Assembly (NCBI GenBank): GCA_965279115.1
Contig: OZ257137.1
Coordinates: 248,001 to 312,000, forward strand
Origin: JAEUOS01 sp965279115
GTDB lineage: Bacteria > Pseudomonadota > Gammaproteobacteria > Burkholderiales > JAEUOS01
Direction of reading: 5' to 3'
DNA length: 64,000 bases
Under the pieces are notes generated by a model. It saw only the letters and a list, made by a program, of their open reading frames with translations, ran no database searches and was not told where the DNA came from. Made by a program: the position numbers and the translations under genes. Below, piece by piece: positions 1 through 7,674 of this stretch (within the stretch, counting starts at the first letter, position 1; each line of letters opens with the position of its first letter).

Positions 1-2
1 CC

Positions 3-530
3 CTCGGGCTTGACGCGGCGACGGTCGGGCTGGTGCTGTCGACGGGACCGCTGGTGGCGGCACTGTCAGGCATGCCTGCCGGCCGCCTCGCGGACCGCTT
101 TGGCGCACCCCGCATGGCCATCGCGGGACTGGTCGTCATGGCAGCCGGCGCTGGCGCACTCGGCATGTTGCCAGCGACGCTCGGCGTCGCTGGCTACGCA
201 ATACCCATCATGATCATCACGGCCAGCTATGCGCTGTTCCAGGCGGCCAACAACACGGCGGTGATGACGGGCGTCAGCGCAGACCGGCGTGGCGTGGTCT
301 CCGGCTTGCTCAACCTTTCGCGCAACCTCGGGCTTGTCTCCGGTGCCTCAGCGATGGGCGCGGCATACGCGGCATTCGCCGGATCGCACGCCGCCACGAT
401 GTCGCTCGCCGCGGCAAGTGCTGCCGGAATGCGTGCCAGTTTCGCCATCGCCGCGTGCCTGATCGTTCTTGCGCTGGGCATCGCCTTCGGCGGTCACATG
501 CTCGCGGCACGCCGCCTGCACCACGCATGA
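3..530 (+). CDS. MFS transporter, C-terminal part (5' truncated by window edge)
   Basis: This is the C-terminal 175 residues of a major facilitator superfamily permease. The reading frame is open from the first bases, so the N-terminal half lies outside the window. About five hydrophobic helices are visible. The GRLADRFGAPR stretch near the start is a typical cytoplasmic MFS loop (G-x-L-x-D-R-x-G/R), and a second loop reads NRRGVVSG-like (DRRGVVSGLLNLSRNLG), as in DHA2-type drug or metabolite exporters. The protein ends in a short basic tail. Its substrate cannot be judged from this half. It converges on the thioesterase gene, with 54 bp between the stop codons. Confidence 0.85.
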   Translation, partial: LGLDAATVGLVLSTGPLVAALSGMPAGRLADRFGAPRMAIAGLVVMAAGAGALGMLPATLGVAGYAIPIMIITASYALFQAANNTAVMTGVSADRRGVVSGLLNLSRNLGLVSGASAMGAAYAAFAGSHAATMSLAAASAAGMRASFAIAACLIVLALGIAFGGHMLAARRLHHA

Positions 531-584
531 ACAATGGCGACGCGACCCGCGCCGAAAACTCCTGCCGGCGGCCCGACTTTCCTG

Positions 585-1004
585 CTAACCCCTCACATCA
601 AGCACGAGCTGCGTTTGCGTGACCACGGCGCAGAGTTTGCCCGCTTCGCTCATGATCGAGGTTTGCCACACCATCGTGGTCCGCCCCCGGTGAAGCGCGA
701 CCGACTCGCCCCTGACGGTGGTGCCCACGCGCGCGCCGGCGATGAACTTGGTGCTGGAATCGGTGGTCGTCGTGAACTTGCCTTCGGGCAGGTTCACCAC
801 CGTGCCGACCGCGCCAAGCGTGTCGGCGAAGGCCATGTAGGCGCCGCCATGAAGAATGCCACCCGAGGTGCACAGGTCCGGGCGCACCAGCATTTCGGCG
901 ATCACACGCTCGGGCGTGACTTCCAGAAGCTTGACGCCCATGAGTCCGGGGAAAATCGGCGCCAGGCGCGCTTGAAGAGAGGCGATATCGTGCATGCTGT
1001 TCAT
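585..1004 (-). CDS. PaaI-family hotdog-fold thioesterase
   Basis: A 139-residue single-domain hotdog thioesterase of the PaaI/YbaW type, which hydrolyses acyl- or aryl-CoA thioesters in the cytoplasm. The core shows the family pattern: the active-site segment SGGILHGGAYMAFADTLG (residues about 47-64), where HGG precedes the catalytic acidic residue on the long helix, followed by TTTDSSTKFIAGARVG. Length is normal for the family. The ATG at 1004 has a GGAAG-like site 8 bases upstream; an in-frame ATG three codons later is the only close alternative. It lies downstream of the DHFR-like gene on the same strand with a 100-bp gap. Family assignment is firm, substrate unknown. Confidence 0.85.
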   Translation of the reverse strand: MNSMHDIASLQARLAPIFPGLMGVKLLEVTPERVIAEMLVRPDLCTSGGILHGGAYMAFADTLGAVGTVVNLPEGKFTTTTDSSTKFIAGARVGTTVRGESVALHRGRTTMVWQTSIMSEAGKLCAVVTQTQLVLDVRG

Positions 1005-1104
1005 GGGGTCACTTCCACTCGCAAAGTTTCGATACCATCATTGTGACGCCCGACGCCCTTGTTCTGCGGCGGGCCACACGAAGGGCCGGCCGCGGAACCC
1101 TTGG

Positions 1105-1665
1105 TTAGCCGTGCGCACGCCGGTAGTGCACGGCGACGGCGCCGTTGCGGAGCGGCGTCGCCGAGACCCGCTCGAGCCGTCGCGTGCCGGGCAGTCCGCC
1201 CTGGTACAGGGTCGGCCCGTGACCGGCGACCCTGGGATGGATGAGGAACCTGTACTCGTCGATCAGATCCAGCCGATCCAACCCGGTCGCAAGCTTGCCG
1301 CTCCCCAGGAGCACGCCGGCAGGGGTTGCGTCCTTGAGCTTCTGCACGCCCGTGCGCAGGTCGCCGGCGATGGGGTGGCTGTTGGTCCACGGGAAATCCG
1401 TTCGCGTCGACGACACGACGTACTTGGGCTTGGCCCCAAGCTTGACGGCCCACTCGCGCATTGCCGGCGGCGCCTTCTCGTCGCCGCGAGCAACCGCCGG
1501 CCAGTAGCTCTCCATCATCTCGTAGGTGACGCGGCCCCACAGCATCGCCCCCGCCTCGTCCATGAGACGAGTGAAGAAATCGTGTGTCTCGTCGTCGGCG
1601 ATCCCCTCCCGGTGATCGACGCAACCGTCGAGGGTGACGTTGATGCTGAAGGTCAACTTTCCCAC
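1105..1665 (-). CDS. dihydrofolate-reductase-family protein (RibD C-terminal-like)
   Basis: About 186 residues of the RibD_C/DHFR-like fold, an NADPH-binding reductase family often found as small stand-alone proteins of unknown substrate. It starts with the typical first strand GKLTFSINVTLDG, then DETHDFFTRLMDEAGAMLWGRVTYEMMESYW, and later GSGKLATGL and EYRFLIHPRVAGHGPTLY, which are hallmark segments of the YyaP/YwjB-like group. The open frame extends to 1785, but residues ahead of GKLTF look non-coding, so I place the start at the GTG at 1665 (a TTG at 1656 is possible). True folate reduction is unlikely. It neighbours a lower-GC islet upstream. Confidence 0.75.
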   Translation of the reverse strand: MGKLTFSINVTLDGCVDHREGIADDETHDFFTRLMDEAGAMLWGRVTYEMMESYWPAVARGDEKAPPAMREWAVKLGAKPKYVVSSTRTDFPWTNSHPIAGDLRTGVQKLKDATPAGVLLGSGKLATGLDRLDLIDEYRFLIHPRVAGHGPTLYQGGLPGTRRLERVSATPLRNGAVAVHYRRAHG

Positions 1666-1797
1666 GGCGGCGCGCCTACTACAATTTGAGGGGACCGATG
1701 GACTTTCGCTTGTCGACAAGCACATCGGAGCCGATAAAGCAAAGATGTGCGGCGCGCGCTGCGCGTCCGAACCTTGACATATCAAGGAGCTTCATTA

Positions 1798-2133
1798 CTA
1801 GAACCCCGCGTACATTTTCAAGAGCACGAAACCTGCGAACGCCGTAGCAACGAACAGTACAGCACCTAGCGATAGGCCTGTGCGAAGGCCAAGAAAGATG
1901 CCTGCGAAGCCTATTACCACAGCAATTGCCGTGATATGCGCACACACGACCGGCACCGCTAGAGGCAGCAGGCCTACTCCCCAGCCCAGACTGGCAATGA
2001 ACCCTTGAGCGTTTGGGCCTATCGCGCGACCTGTGACTTCAACCAAAAGCAAGGTTAGCGCCGTTGCGACCACCGGACCAATAGACCAGTACATGATCGA
2101 GCGACGGAATGTGACTGCCTCGGAAGATTGCAC
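1798..2133 (-). CDS. small hypothetical membrane protein
   Basis: A 111-residue protein with about three hydrophobic segments (residues roughly 15-35, 45-75 and 80-105) and no recognisable domain. I chose the GTG at 2133 because AAGGG lies seven bases upstream and the resulting N-terminus (QSSEAVTFRRS) is a plausible cytoplasmic, positively charged lead into the first membrane helix. An ATG at 2094 would cut into that helix region and has no ribosome-binding site. The open frame extends to 2619, but the upstream part overlaps a better membrane protein in another frame and is rejected. Base composition is lower in GC than the surrounding metabolic genes, which fits recent acquisition. No function is proposed. 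Confidence 0.5.
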   Translation of the reverse strand: MQSSEAVTFRRSIMYWSIGPVVATALTLLLVEVTGRAIGPNAQGFIASLGWGVGLLPLAVPVVCAHITAIAVVIGFAGIFLGLRTGLSLGAVLFVATAFAGFVLLKMYAGF

Positions 2134-2192
2134 GCGCCGGCCCTTAACGTTACGCCGCGCGGCGAGCGGCGCGAGTCCGACCGAGCAAAGGG

Positions 2193-2597
2193 TTAAGCCG
2201 CATGAGTAGAACGATACACGCCGCATGCGCCCCAAGTGCCGAGCAATCCACCCAACGCCATTGCCAAAAATTGACACGGGTAAACGACATTGGCGCCTTG
2301 CGCCCATACTGACAAACCAATGCCCCATGTTGCGCTGAAAACAAACGTGATGAAGACAAACTGAAGAATGCCAAGAGGCGGATGCCAAGGCTTGAGATTG
2401 AAACTCAACCGCGCGCTGTCTGCGGGGACCGACTTGCTTCGCAGTCCAACGAACGCAACCAGGCCCATAGTCAAGATGGCGATAGGAAACGCGAGAAACG
2501 CAAACGCGAGCGAATCTCCTTCCTGATGAGGAAACGTCGACAAGAGGTGCCCCCACCCAGCACAGAAGAAAAACCAAACGGTATAGAAGATACGCAT
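2193..2597 (-). CDS. hypothetical membrane protein
   Basis: A 134-residue hydrophobic protein with about four predicted membrane helices (residues near 3-20, 30-52, 73-92 and 105-125), separated by a short soluble loop around GLRSKSVPADSARLSFNLKPWHPP. I recognise no family. The ATG at 2597 is the first in frame, and no strong ribosome-binding site precedes it. It lies 59 bp upstream of the other small membrane protein on the same strand, so the two may be co-transcribed and work together. Codon choice and GC content are visibly lower than in the flanking genes. Confidence 0.5.
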   Translation of the reverse strand: MRIFYTVWFFFCAGWGHLLSTFPHQEGDSLAFAFLAFPIAILTMGLVAFVGLRSKSVPADSARLSFNLKPWHPPLGILQFVFITFVFSATWGIGLSVWAQGANVVYPCQFLAMALGGLLGTWGACGVYRSTHAA

Positions 2598-2665
2598 GCA
2601 AGTGGCTTAACACTGACACTCAGACGCGCCGATAGGCGTCAGCTGGATTGTTGGGTTGGGCAGCT

Positions 2666-2986
2666 TCATGGGATTTCGACCTCCGCATAACTGCCGGGAG
2701 TGGCGGCATCTACGGCCGCCGCAACGCTAGCCAATTCGGGCTTGATGCGAGGCCACCGCGCTTTGCCGAGAACGACGATAGCAATAGTGCGGTTCGCAAG
2801 GTTCTGCTGGTACCGGAGGTTGGCGTCAGTTGTGAGCAATACCTCAAAGCCGGCGCTCTCCGCAGCCGAGATCAATTCGCCGTTGCGCAGCGTCGACCAG
2901 CCCCGTTCGAAAGCAGTCTCTACTTGATGCGTCGGCAGGTACCATCGAATCGGCACCGGAGTGCCTTGATCAAACAGGACGCGCAC
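2666..2986 (-). CDS. DUF5615 PIN-like toxin of a toxin-antitoxin pair
   Basis: A 106-residue protein of the DUF5615 (PIN-like, Mut7-C/VapC-related) family, predicted to be a small ribonuclease toxin. The opening MRVLFDQGTPVP (conserved D near the N-terminus), GWSTLRNGELISAAESAGFEVLLTTDANLRYQQN and the IAIVVLGKARWP strand match the family, including the T-T-D-x-N-L acidic centre. Its start is a GTG placed immediately after the TAG of the DUF433 gene (zero bases between), so translation is probably coupled. This order, antitoxin first and toxin second, is the standard DUF433/DUF5615 arrangement. Toxicity is inferred from family context only. Confidence 0.8.
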   Translation of the reverse strand: MRVLFDQGTPVPIRWYLPTHQVETAFERGWSTLRNGELISAAESAGFEVLLTTDANLRYQQNLANRTIAIVVLGKARWPRIKPELASVAAAVDAATPGSYAEVEIP

Positions 2987-3208
2987 CTACGCCGGCGCCA
3001 GCGCGCTCCGCGCCGCATGATCGAGTACGGTCTTTACCTGTTCCAAGGTGACCCCCTGAAACCATTCAAGGAAATCAGTCACCGAGGCACCGTCTTCCAG
3101 GTTCTCGAACAGCGTTGACACGGGCACCCGCGACCCGCGAAACACCCACGCTCCGCTCATGCGCTCGGGATCGCGCTCGACTGCTTTGCAGGAAGACCAA
3201 TCAATCAT
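2987..3208 (-). CDS. DUF433 antitoxin-like DNA-binding protein
   Basis: A 73-residue DUF433 protein, a short winged-helix-like family (VapB/YefM-type role) that pairs with PIN-like toxins. The diagnostic core is present: GAWVFRGSRVPVSTLFENLEDGASVTDFLEWFQGVTLEQVKTVLDHA, with the R-G-[ST]-R-V-P-V motif and the F-L-E-x-[FY]-x-x-V-x-x-E-Q-V helix. It is the first gene of a two-gene operon with the PIN-like gene directly downstream. Such antitoxins commonly repress their own promoter; I could not identify a convincing operator in the 154 bp upstream. Confidence 0.82.
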   Translation of the reverse strand: MIDWSSCKAVERDPERMSGAWVFRGSRVPVSTLFENLEDGASVTDFLEWFQGVTLEQVKTVLDHAARSALAPA

Positions 3209-3269
3209 TTAGAAATCCTACCACCTTCGGCCGATACGTCTTGAATACGCTGGCAGTTTGCCCAACGCA

Positions 3270-3289
3270 GAAACCTCGAGAAAGGTTTC
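3270..3289. terminator. hairpin between metE-like gene and toxin-antitoxin operon
   Basis: A perfect 7-bp stem (GAAACCT / AGGTTTC) with a 6-base loop lies between the stop of the core-MetE gene (3363) and the start of the DUF433 gene (3208), both on the minus strand. No clear T-tract follows on either strand, so it may be a weak or Rho-assisted terminator, or simply an RNA structure. Confidence 0.3.
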
Positions 3290-3362
3290 ACTCAATCTTC
3301 ACGCATTCCGGCTTTTAACGCCCAGCTCGCAATTGATCTTGCCCTATTATGTAGCTGCAGGG

Positions 3363-4385
3363 TCAGGCGCCCACCCGTGCCCGCGCCAGCGCCGCGCCCG
3401 CTCCCAGCGCCTCCAGCTTGGCCAGCGCGATCTCGCGCGACATCGGCGCCATGCCGCAGTTGGTGCAGGGGTAGAGCTTTTCCTTGGCCACGTACTTGAG
3501 CGCCTCGTTGATGGTGCCGGCCACCTGTTCGGCAGTCTCGACCGCATCGCTGGCGACGTCGATCACGCCGACCATCACGTCCTTGCCTTCCAGCAGCTTG
3601 ATCAGGTGCATGGGCACATGCGAGTTGGCGCATTCCAGCGACACCTGGTCGATGTGGCTTTTGGCCAGCGCCGGGAAGATGGCCTCGTACTGGCGCCATT
3701 CGCCACCGAGCGTCTCCTTCCAGTCGAGGTTGGCCTTGATGCCGTAGCCGTAACAGATGTGGACGGCGGTGGTGCACTTGAGCCCTTCGATCGAACGATG
3801 CAGGGCATCGATGCCCCACGCCGACACGTCGTCCATGTACACATTGAAGGCGGGCTCGTCGAACTGGATCACGTCCACGCCGTCGGCTTCCAGCGCGCGC
3901 GCCTCCTGGTTGAGCAGTTCGGCGAAAGCCATCGCCAGCCTCGCCTTGTCGCCATAGTGGCGGTCGGCGATGGTGTCGACGATGGTCATCGGGCCGGGCA
4001 TGGTGATCTTGAGCTTCTTTTGCGTATGGGCGCGCGCCAGGCGCGCCTCGGTGGCATGCACCCGGCCCTTCAACTTGAGCGGGCCCACCACCACCGGCAC
4101 CATGGCGTCGTAGCGGTTGTTGCGGATGCCCATCTTCACCTTGTGTTCGAAATCGATGCCTTCGACGAATTCCAGGAAGCCGTGCACGAAATGCTGGCGC
4201 GACTGTTCGCCCTCGGTCACGATCGAGAGGCCGGCGTCTTCCTGGGCCTTGATCCACAGGAGCGTGGCGTCGCGCTTGGCGGTGGCCAAGTCTTCGCCGC
4301 TGGCGGCCCATTGCGGCCACAGCTTGTTGGTTTCAGCCAGCCAGAAGGGTTTGGGCAGACTGCCGGCGATGGTGGCGTCGAACAT
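3363..4385 (-). CDS. core MetE-type methionine synthase (B12-independent, short form)
   Basis: A 340-residue protein corresponding only to the C-terminal catalytic barrel of cobalamin-independent methionine synthase, which transfers a methyl group to homocysteine. The zinc ligands are visible: the H-x-C pair in AVHICYGYG, the glutamate in QVSLECANSH, and the distal cysteine in CTNCGMAP. The substrate-pocket stretch QFDEPAFNVY is also typical. Full MetE is about 750 residues, so the folate-positioning N-terminal domain is absent. Short forms (MesA to MesD) have been described as folate-independent, and the sequence most resembles the MesD type. The DUF1852/MesX partner known for MesD is not seen here. 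The ATG at 4385 follows GGAG at good spacing. Confidence 0.82.
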   Translation of the reverse strand: MFDATIAGSLPKPFWLAETNKLWPQWAASGEDLATAKRDATLLWIKAQEDAGLSIVTEGEQSRQHFVHGFLEFVEGIDFEHKVKMGIRNNRYDAMVPVVVGPLKLKGRVHATEARLARAHTQKKLKITMPGPMTIVDTIADRHYGDKARLAMAFAELLNQEARALEADGVDVIQFDEPAFNVYMDDVSAWGIDALHRSIEGLKCTTAVHICYGYGIKANLDWKETLGGEWRQYEAIFPALAKSHIDQVSLECANSHVPMHLIKLLEGKDVMVGVIDVASDAVETAEQVAGTINEALKYVAKEKLYPCTNCGMAPMSREIALAKLEALGAGAALARARVGA

Positions 4386-4443
4386 GGGGTCTCCGTTGTC
4401 GTTTGGGGCGCAATGCGAAGACCGGATGTTAGCGCAGGCGGAC

Positions 4444-4827
4444 TCAAGGACTGGCGCGGCAGCCGTGGCCTTTCCAGAGTTCCCAGCGGTTGCCACGCTC
4501 GTCGCGGCCGGTCTGGCCGATATCGGGAAAGCGCGGCGTGGCCAGTTCGATGGCGGTGGAGTTGTCCTTGTCCCACAGCAACACCACATACAGGCTGCCC
4601 GGCTTGTAGTGCATGTTCTGCTTGGCCTTGTTCAGTTCCAGGCCGCGCAGCACCAGCGCGTCCACCCTGTAGGGCCGCGACCAGCCGTTGATGTTTTCCT
4701 GGCGGGCACACACCGGTTCACGTACGAAGGCCGCGGCAGGCCCGCAAACCAGACTTGAGGCGAGCAGGCACCGGACGCCATACCGCCACGCCGCGCGTGC
4801 TTGCCATTGCCACCTGCCTGTGGGCAC
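4444..4827 (-). CDS. exported hypothetical protein
   Basis: A 127-residue protein with a probable Sec signal (hydrophobic CLLASSLVCGPAAAF after a basic N-terminus). The mature part includes INGWSRPYRVDALVLRGLELNKAKQNMHYKPGSLYVVLLWDKDNSTAIELATPRFPDIGQTGRDERGNRWELWKG. I do not recognise the family. The spacing of hydrophobic strands suggests a small beta-rich periplasmic domain, with two cysteines near the start of the mature protein and one near the end. I prefer the GTG at 4827 because GAGGG sits six bases upstream and it gives a sensible signal peptide; the open frame extends to 4887. It lies 58 bp upstream of the methionine synthase gene. Confidence 0.6.
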   Translation of the reverse strand: MPTGRWQWQARAAWRYGVRCLLASSLVCGPAAAFVREPVCARQENINGWSRPYRVDALVLRGLELNKAKQNMHYKPGSLYVVLLWDKDNSTAIELATPRFPDIGQTGRDERGNRWELWKGHGCRASP

Positions 4828-4965
4828 GAAATTCCCTCGGTTCGCGGCCACATGCACCGCCCCCCGATTTTCCCCCAATCCCCGCACCGGGCATCCAACA
4901 GACTGCGACGGGATCGCCCCGCAATGGTAAATTTCGCGCTCCCCGAACTTCAGTCACGGCACCCC

Positions 4966-5985
4966 ATGCACCTCCCGCATGCGCGTATCACCTGTTGGCT
5001 GCTGCTGGCCTGGTGCGCATCCGCCCTGGCACAGGCCCCGTCCGGCGCCATCGTCGACCACGCCTACGTGGCGGAAGCCGCCAGGCGCGGCGCCATCATC
5101 TGGGATACCCGTTCCCCCGCGGAGTACCGCCTGGGCCACATTCCGGGCGCCATCAACATCGGCGACGCCAACGTGGTGCTGCGCAACCCGAACACCGAGG
5201 ACTTCATCCCGCTGGCGCAACTCGAGAAAATCCTGGGCGAAGCCGGCATCGATCCGCAGGCCGAAATCGTCATCTACAGCGCACGCGCCGCCACCAGCGC
5301 GTACTTCGGCCACTACACGGTGCAGTACTTCGGCGGCACCCGCTCGAAGGTGTATCACGACGGCATGGACGGCTGGCGCGCGGCCGGCCAGCCGGTGTCC
5401 CTGGCGGGGCACTCGCGCGCCCCCATCGCCCTGAAACTGACGCCGCGCGCCGCCAACAGCGTCAACACAGCCGAGGTGGTGGCGCGCCTGAAAAATCCGG
5501 ACGTGCAGCTGATCGACGTGCGCACCCCGCGCGAATTCGCCGGCGACGACATCCGCGCCATCCGCGGCGGCCATATTCCGGGGGCCATCAACATCCCCTA
5601 TGAGCAGAACTGGGTCGACCCCGACACCGCACTGAAGCTCGCGCGCCGCCAGGTGGCGGACAACGCCGGCATGTCGCTCAAGCCGCGCGACTCCCTGAAG
5701 GCGCTGTATGCGAGGCTCGACCCGAACAAGGAAACGGTGGTCTACTGCCAGTCCGGTGTGCGCGCCGCCGAAACCGCCGCCGTGCTCGCCGACCTGGGCT
5801 TTACGAACGTGAAGGTGTACGACTCCTCCTGGCTCGGCTATGGCAACAGCCTTGAATTGCCGGCCAACAACGCGGTGTTCCTGAACGTCGGTGCGCTCAA
5901 CGCCCGCATCGGCGCGATGCAGAGCCGCATCGAGGCGCTGGAGAAGGAACTCGCCGCAGCGCGTGCACAGCGGCCCGCTCCCTGA
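4966..5985 (+). CDS. exported tandem-rhodanese sulfurtransferase
   Basis: A 339-residue periplasmic protein with a Sec signal (cleavage near ALAQA) and two rhodanese domains (about residues 27-150 and 160-305). The C-terminal domain carries the active-site loop CQSGVR with the sulfur-accepting cysteine at residue 261 (TGC at 5746). In the N-terminal domain the equivalent loop reads IYSARAAT with no cysteine, so that domain is probably structural, as in classic thiosulfate:cyanide sulfurtransferases. The protein ends in a charged heptad-like coiled coil (MQSRIEALEKELAAARA). An in-frame ATG at 4924 exists, but starting there would bury the signal peptide. It is followed after 34 bp by a zinc-ribbon membrane protein gene. 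Confidence 0.8.
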   Translation: MHLPHARITCWLLLAWCASALAQAPSGAIVDHAYVAEAARRGAIIWDTRSPAEYRLGHIPGAINIGDANVVLRNPNTEDFIPLAQLEKILGEAGIDPQAEIVIYSARAATSAYFGHYTVQYFGGTRSKVYHDGMDGWRAAGQPVSLAGHSRAPIALKLTPRAANSVNTAEVVARLKNPDVQLIDVRTPREFAGDDIRAIRGGHIPGAINIPYEQNWVDPDTALKLARRQVADNAGMSLKPRDSLKALYARLDPNKETVVYCQSGVRAAETAAVLADLGFTNVKVYDSSWLGYGNSLELPANNAVFLNVGALNARIGAMQSRIEALEKELAAARAQRPAP

Positions 5986-6019
5986 ACCCGCGCCCCATCA
6001 AACACCCGCACCCGCCACC

Positions 6020-6349
6020 ATGCTCTGGAACTGCCCGCACTGCCAGCAACCGATCAACCAGAAGTCGCTCAAGATGGTCAAGCTCGAGGCCGAGGGCGGC
6101 CGGCGCGCGCTGCAGTGCCCGGCCTGCGGCAAGGAAGTCGAGATGAATGTCCATTCGGCGGAATACATGCAGCTGCTCATCATGCTGGCCGGCCTGCCCT
6201 TCCTGTGGTGGGCCAGCAAGAGCGGCACGGACTTCGCCATGATCGTGGCCGGTGTCGTGGTGGCCGGCGGCATCGTCGCCACGCTCTACGTCAAGAAGCG
6301 CATCCTCGGCCCCTGGAAGCGCTTTCGCGCGCCCGCCGGCAAATCCTGA
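6020..6349 (+). CDS. zinc-ribbon membrane protein
   Basis: A 109-residue protein with an N-terminal zinc ribbon (CPHC at residues 5-8 and CPAC at 33-36) followed by two transmembrane helices (about 52-66 and 70-90) and a short basic C-terminal tail. No enzyme motif is present. The arrangement suggests a cytoplasmic metal-stabilised head on a membrane hairpin. The exact family is not recognised. The start is set by the cysteine pair directly after MLWN; the longer open frame upstream overlaps the rhodanese gene and is non-coding. It probably shares a transcript with the rhodanese gene. Confidence 0.65.
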   Translation: MLWNCPHCQQPINQKSLKMVKLEAEGGRRALQCPACGKEVEMNVHSAEYMQLLIMLAGLPFLWWASKSGTDFAMIVAGVVVAGGIVATLYVKKRILGPWKRFRAPAGKS

Positions 6350-6381
6350 GCCCGCACGCCATCCCCGATGGCGCCGCGAGG

Positions 6382-6410
6382 TTGCATCCGCGACCGATTT
6401 AATTTATAAA
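6382..6410 (+). promoter_or_regulatory. candidate sigma70 promoter for the LLM oxidoreductase gene
   Basis: TTGCAT at 6382-6387 and TATAAA at 6405-6410 are separated by exactly 17 bases, in a short AT-rich patch ahead of the flavin oxidoreductase gene. The -10 is close to consensus, the -35 is weak. The -10 overlaps the dyad at 6404-6417, which would suit repression. Inferred from sequence only. Confidence 0.4.
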
Positions 6411-6417
6411 GCGATAA
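6404..6417. promoter_or_regulatory. operator-like dyad TTATA-N4-GATAA (shared motif, copy 1)
   Basis: On the minus strand this site reads TTATCGCTTTATAA, an inverted repeat of half-site TTATC around GCTW with one mismatch. The same dyad occurs at 14385-14398 and 36379-36392, followed in all three by an A-rich flank. Here it overlaps the candidate -10 box of the LLM gene. A wider AT-rich inverted repeat (TTAATT...AATTAA, 6399-6421) surrounds it. The cognate regulator is unknown. Confidence 0.5.
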
Positions 6418-6496
6418 TTAAGCGCACAATCGCGGCTTGAGAAAGCGTGCCTGTCCGGCCGGAGCACGCGCGACAACCACCCACCAAGGAACTGCC

Positions 6497-7603
6497 ATGG
6501 AACTCGGTTTTTTCACCATGCCCCTGCACCCCCCGGGGCGCAACTACGTTGAAACCCTGAAGGAAGACCGCGAAGCCATCATCATGGCCGACCGGCTCGG
6601 CTTCACCGAGGCCTACGTGGGGGAGCACACCACCGACCTGGCCGAGACGATTCCTTCCTGCCTGATGTTCCTTTCGAGCCTGGTGCATGCCACCTCGAAA
6701 GTGAAGCTGGGCACCGGCACGCTCAACCTGCCCAACGGGCATCCCGCGGCTTTCGCCGCCAACGTGGCCATGCTCGACAACATGCTCGAAGGCCGCTTCA
6801 TCGTCGGCATCAGCCCCGGCGGCCTGCCCTCCGACATGGAGGCCTTCGAAAACCTCGACCGCGACCGCAAGGCGATGTTCCTTGAATGCGTCAACCAGAT
6901 GATCGCCATCTGGACCGGCGAGGCCCCCTACAACCTCAAGGGCCAGTTCTGGAATGTCTCCACCGAGCGCACGCTGATCACCGAGATCGGCCAGGGCACC
7001 ATCCTCAAGTGCTTCCAGCGCCCGCATCCGCCGATCGTCATCACCGCCGTCGAGCCGTTCTCCGCCGGCGTCACCGCGGCGGCGGCACGCGGCTGGGAGC
7101 CGATCTCTGCTAACTTCCTTTTGCCGCAGTGGGTCAAGTCGCATTGGGGCAAGTACACCGCCGGCTGCGAGCAGGGCGGCCGCCCTGCCAACCCCGCCAA
7201 CTGGCGCGTGGCCAAGACCATCTTCGTCTGCGAGGACGGCAAGGTGGCGCAGGATTACGGCAAGGGTGAAGACAGCCCCTATCGCTTCTACTACAAGCAG
7301 TTGCTCTACAAGCTGAAAAAGGCCGGACGCACCAACCTGTTCAAGGAGTCCAAGGACGCGCCGGACGATTCCGTCACGCTCGACGGCGTGGTGGACCGCC
7401 TGGTGATCACCGGCACGCCCGAGGAGGTCGCCGAGCAGATCCTCGCCTTCCGCGAGGAAACCGGTGACTTCGGCACCCTGCTCTATTGCGGCACCGACTG
7501 GGCCAATCCCGCATTGGGCAAGCGCTCGATGGAACTGCTGGCAGAGAAAGTGATGCCGATGGTCAACAAGGCCATCGCGTCGGAGAAACGCATCGCTGCC
7601 TGA
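6497..7603 (+). CDS. LLM-class flavin-dependent oxidoreductase (luciferase-like)
   Basis: A 368-residue bacterial-luciferase-fold protein, a family using reduced FMN (or F420) to oxygenate or dehydrogenate small substrates. The barrel shows MELGFFTMPLHPPG at strand 1, GFTEAYVGEHTTD (the E-H pair typical of the alkanal/limonene monooxygenase group), VKLGTGTLNLPNGHP, GRFIVGISPGGLP and, near the C-terminus, LVITGTPEEVAEQI. Length is normal. The ATG at 6497 follows AAGGA with seven bases spacing. FMNH2 would have to come from a separate reductase; one candidate flavin reductase is encoded at 33.1 kb. A strong bidirectional terminator follows. Its substrate cannot be told from sequence. Confidence 0.85.
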   Translation: MELGFFTMPLHPPGRNYVETLKEDREAIIMADRLGFTEAYVGEHTTDLAETIPSCLMFLSSLVHATSKVKLGTGTLNLPNGHPAAFAANVAMLDNMLEGRFIVGISPGGLPSDMEAFENLDRDRKAMFLECVNQMIAIWTGEAPYNLKGQFWNVSTERTLITEIGQGTILKCFQRPHPPIVITAVEPFSAGVTAAAARGWEPISANFLLPQWVKSHWGKYTAGCEQGGRPANPANWRVAKTIFVCEDGKVAQDYGKGEDSPYRFYYKQLLYKLKKAGRTNLFKESKDAPDDSVTLDGVVDRLVITGTPEEVAEQILAFREETGDFGTLLYCGTDWANPALGKRSMELLAEKVMPMVNKAIASEKRIAA

Positions 7604-7627
7604 CCGGCCCGGCCCGTCCGGCAAGCA

Positions 7628-7653
7628 AAACGGGCGCCCGCAGGCGCCCGTTT
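7628..7653. terminator. bidirectional intrinsic terminator
   Basis: A perfect 11-bp stem (AAACGGGCGCC / GGCGCCCGTTT) with a CGCA loop lies between two convergent genes (stops at 7603 and 7675). T-rich sequence follows on the plus strand and A-rich sequence precedes it, so it can terminate transcription from both sides. Confidence 0.85.
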
Positions 7654-7674
7654 GCGTTTTCGCGCGTGACCGGC

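Noticed and set aside
1798..2619. A 273-residue reading covering both small membrane-protein regions
   Set aside because: Its first half overlaps a better membrane protein in another frame (2193-2597); only the last 111 residues look like a protein.
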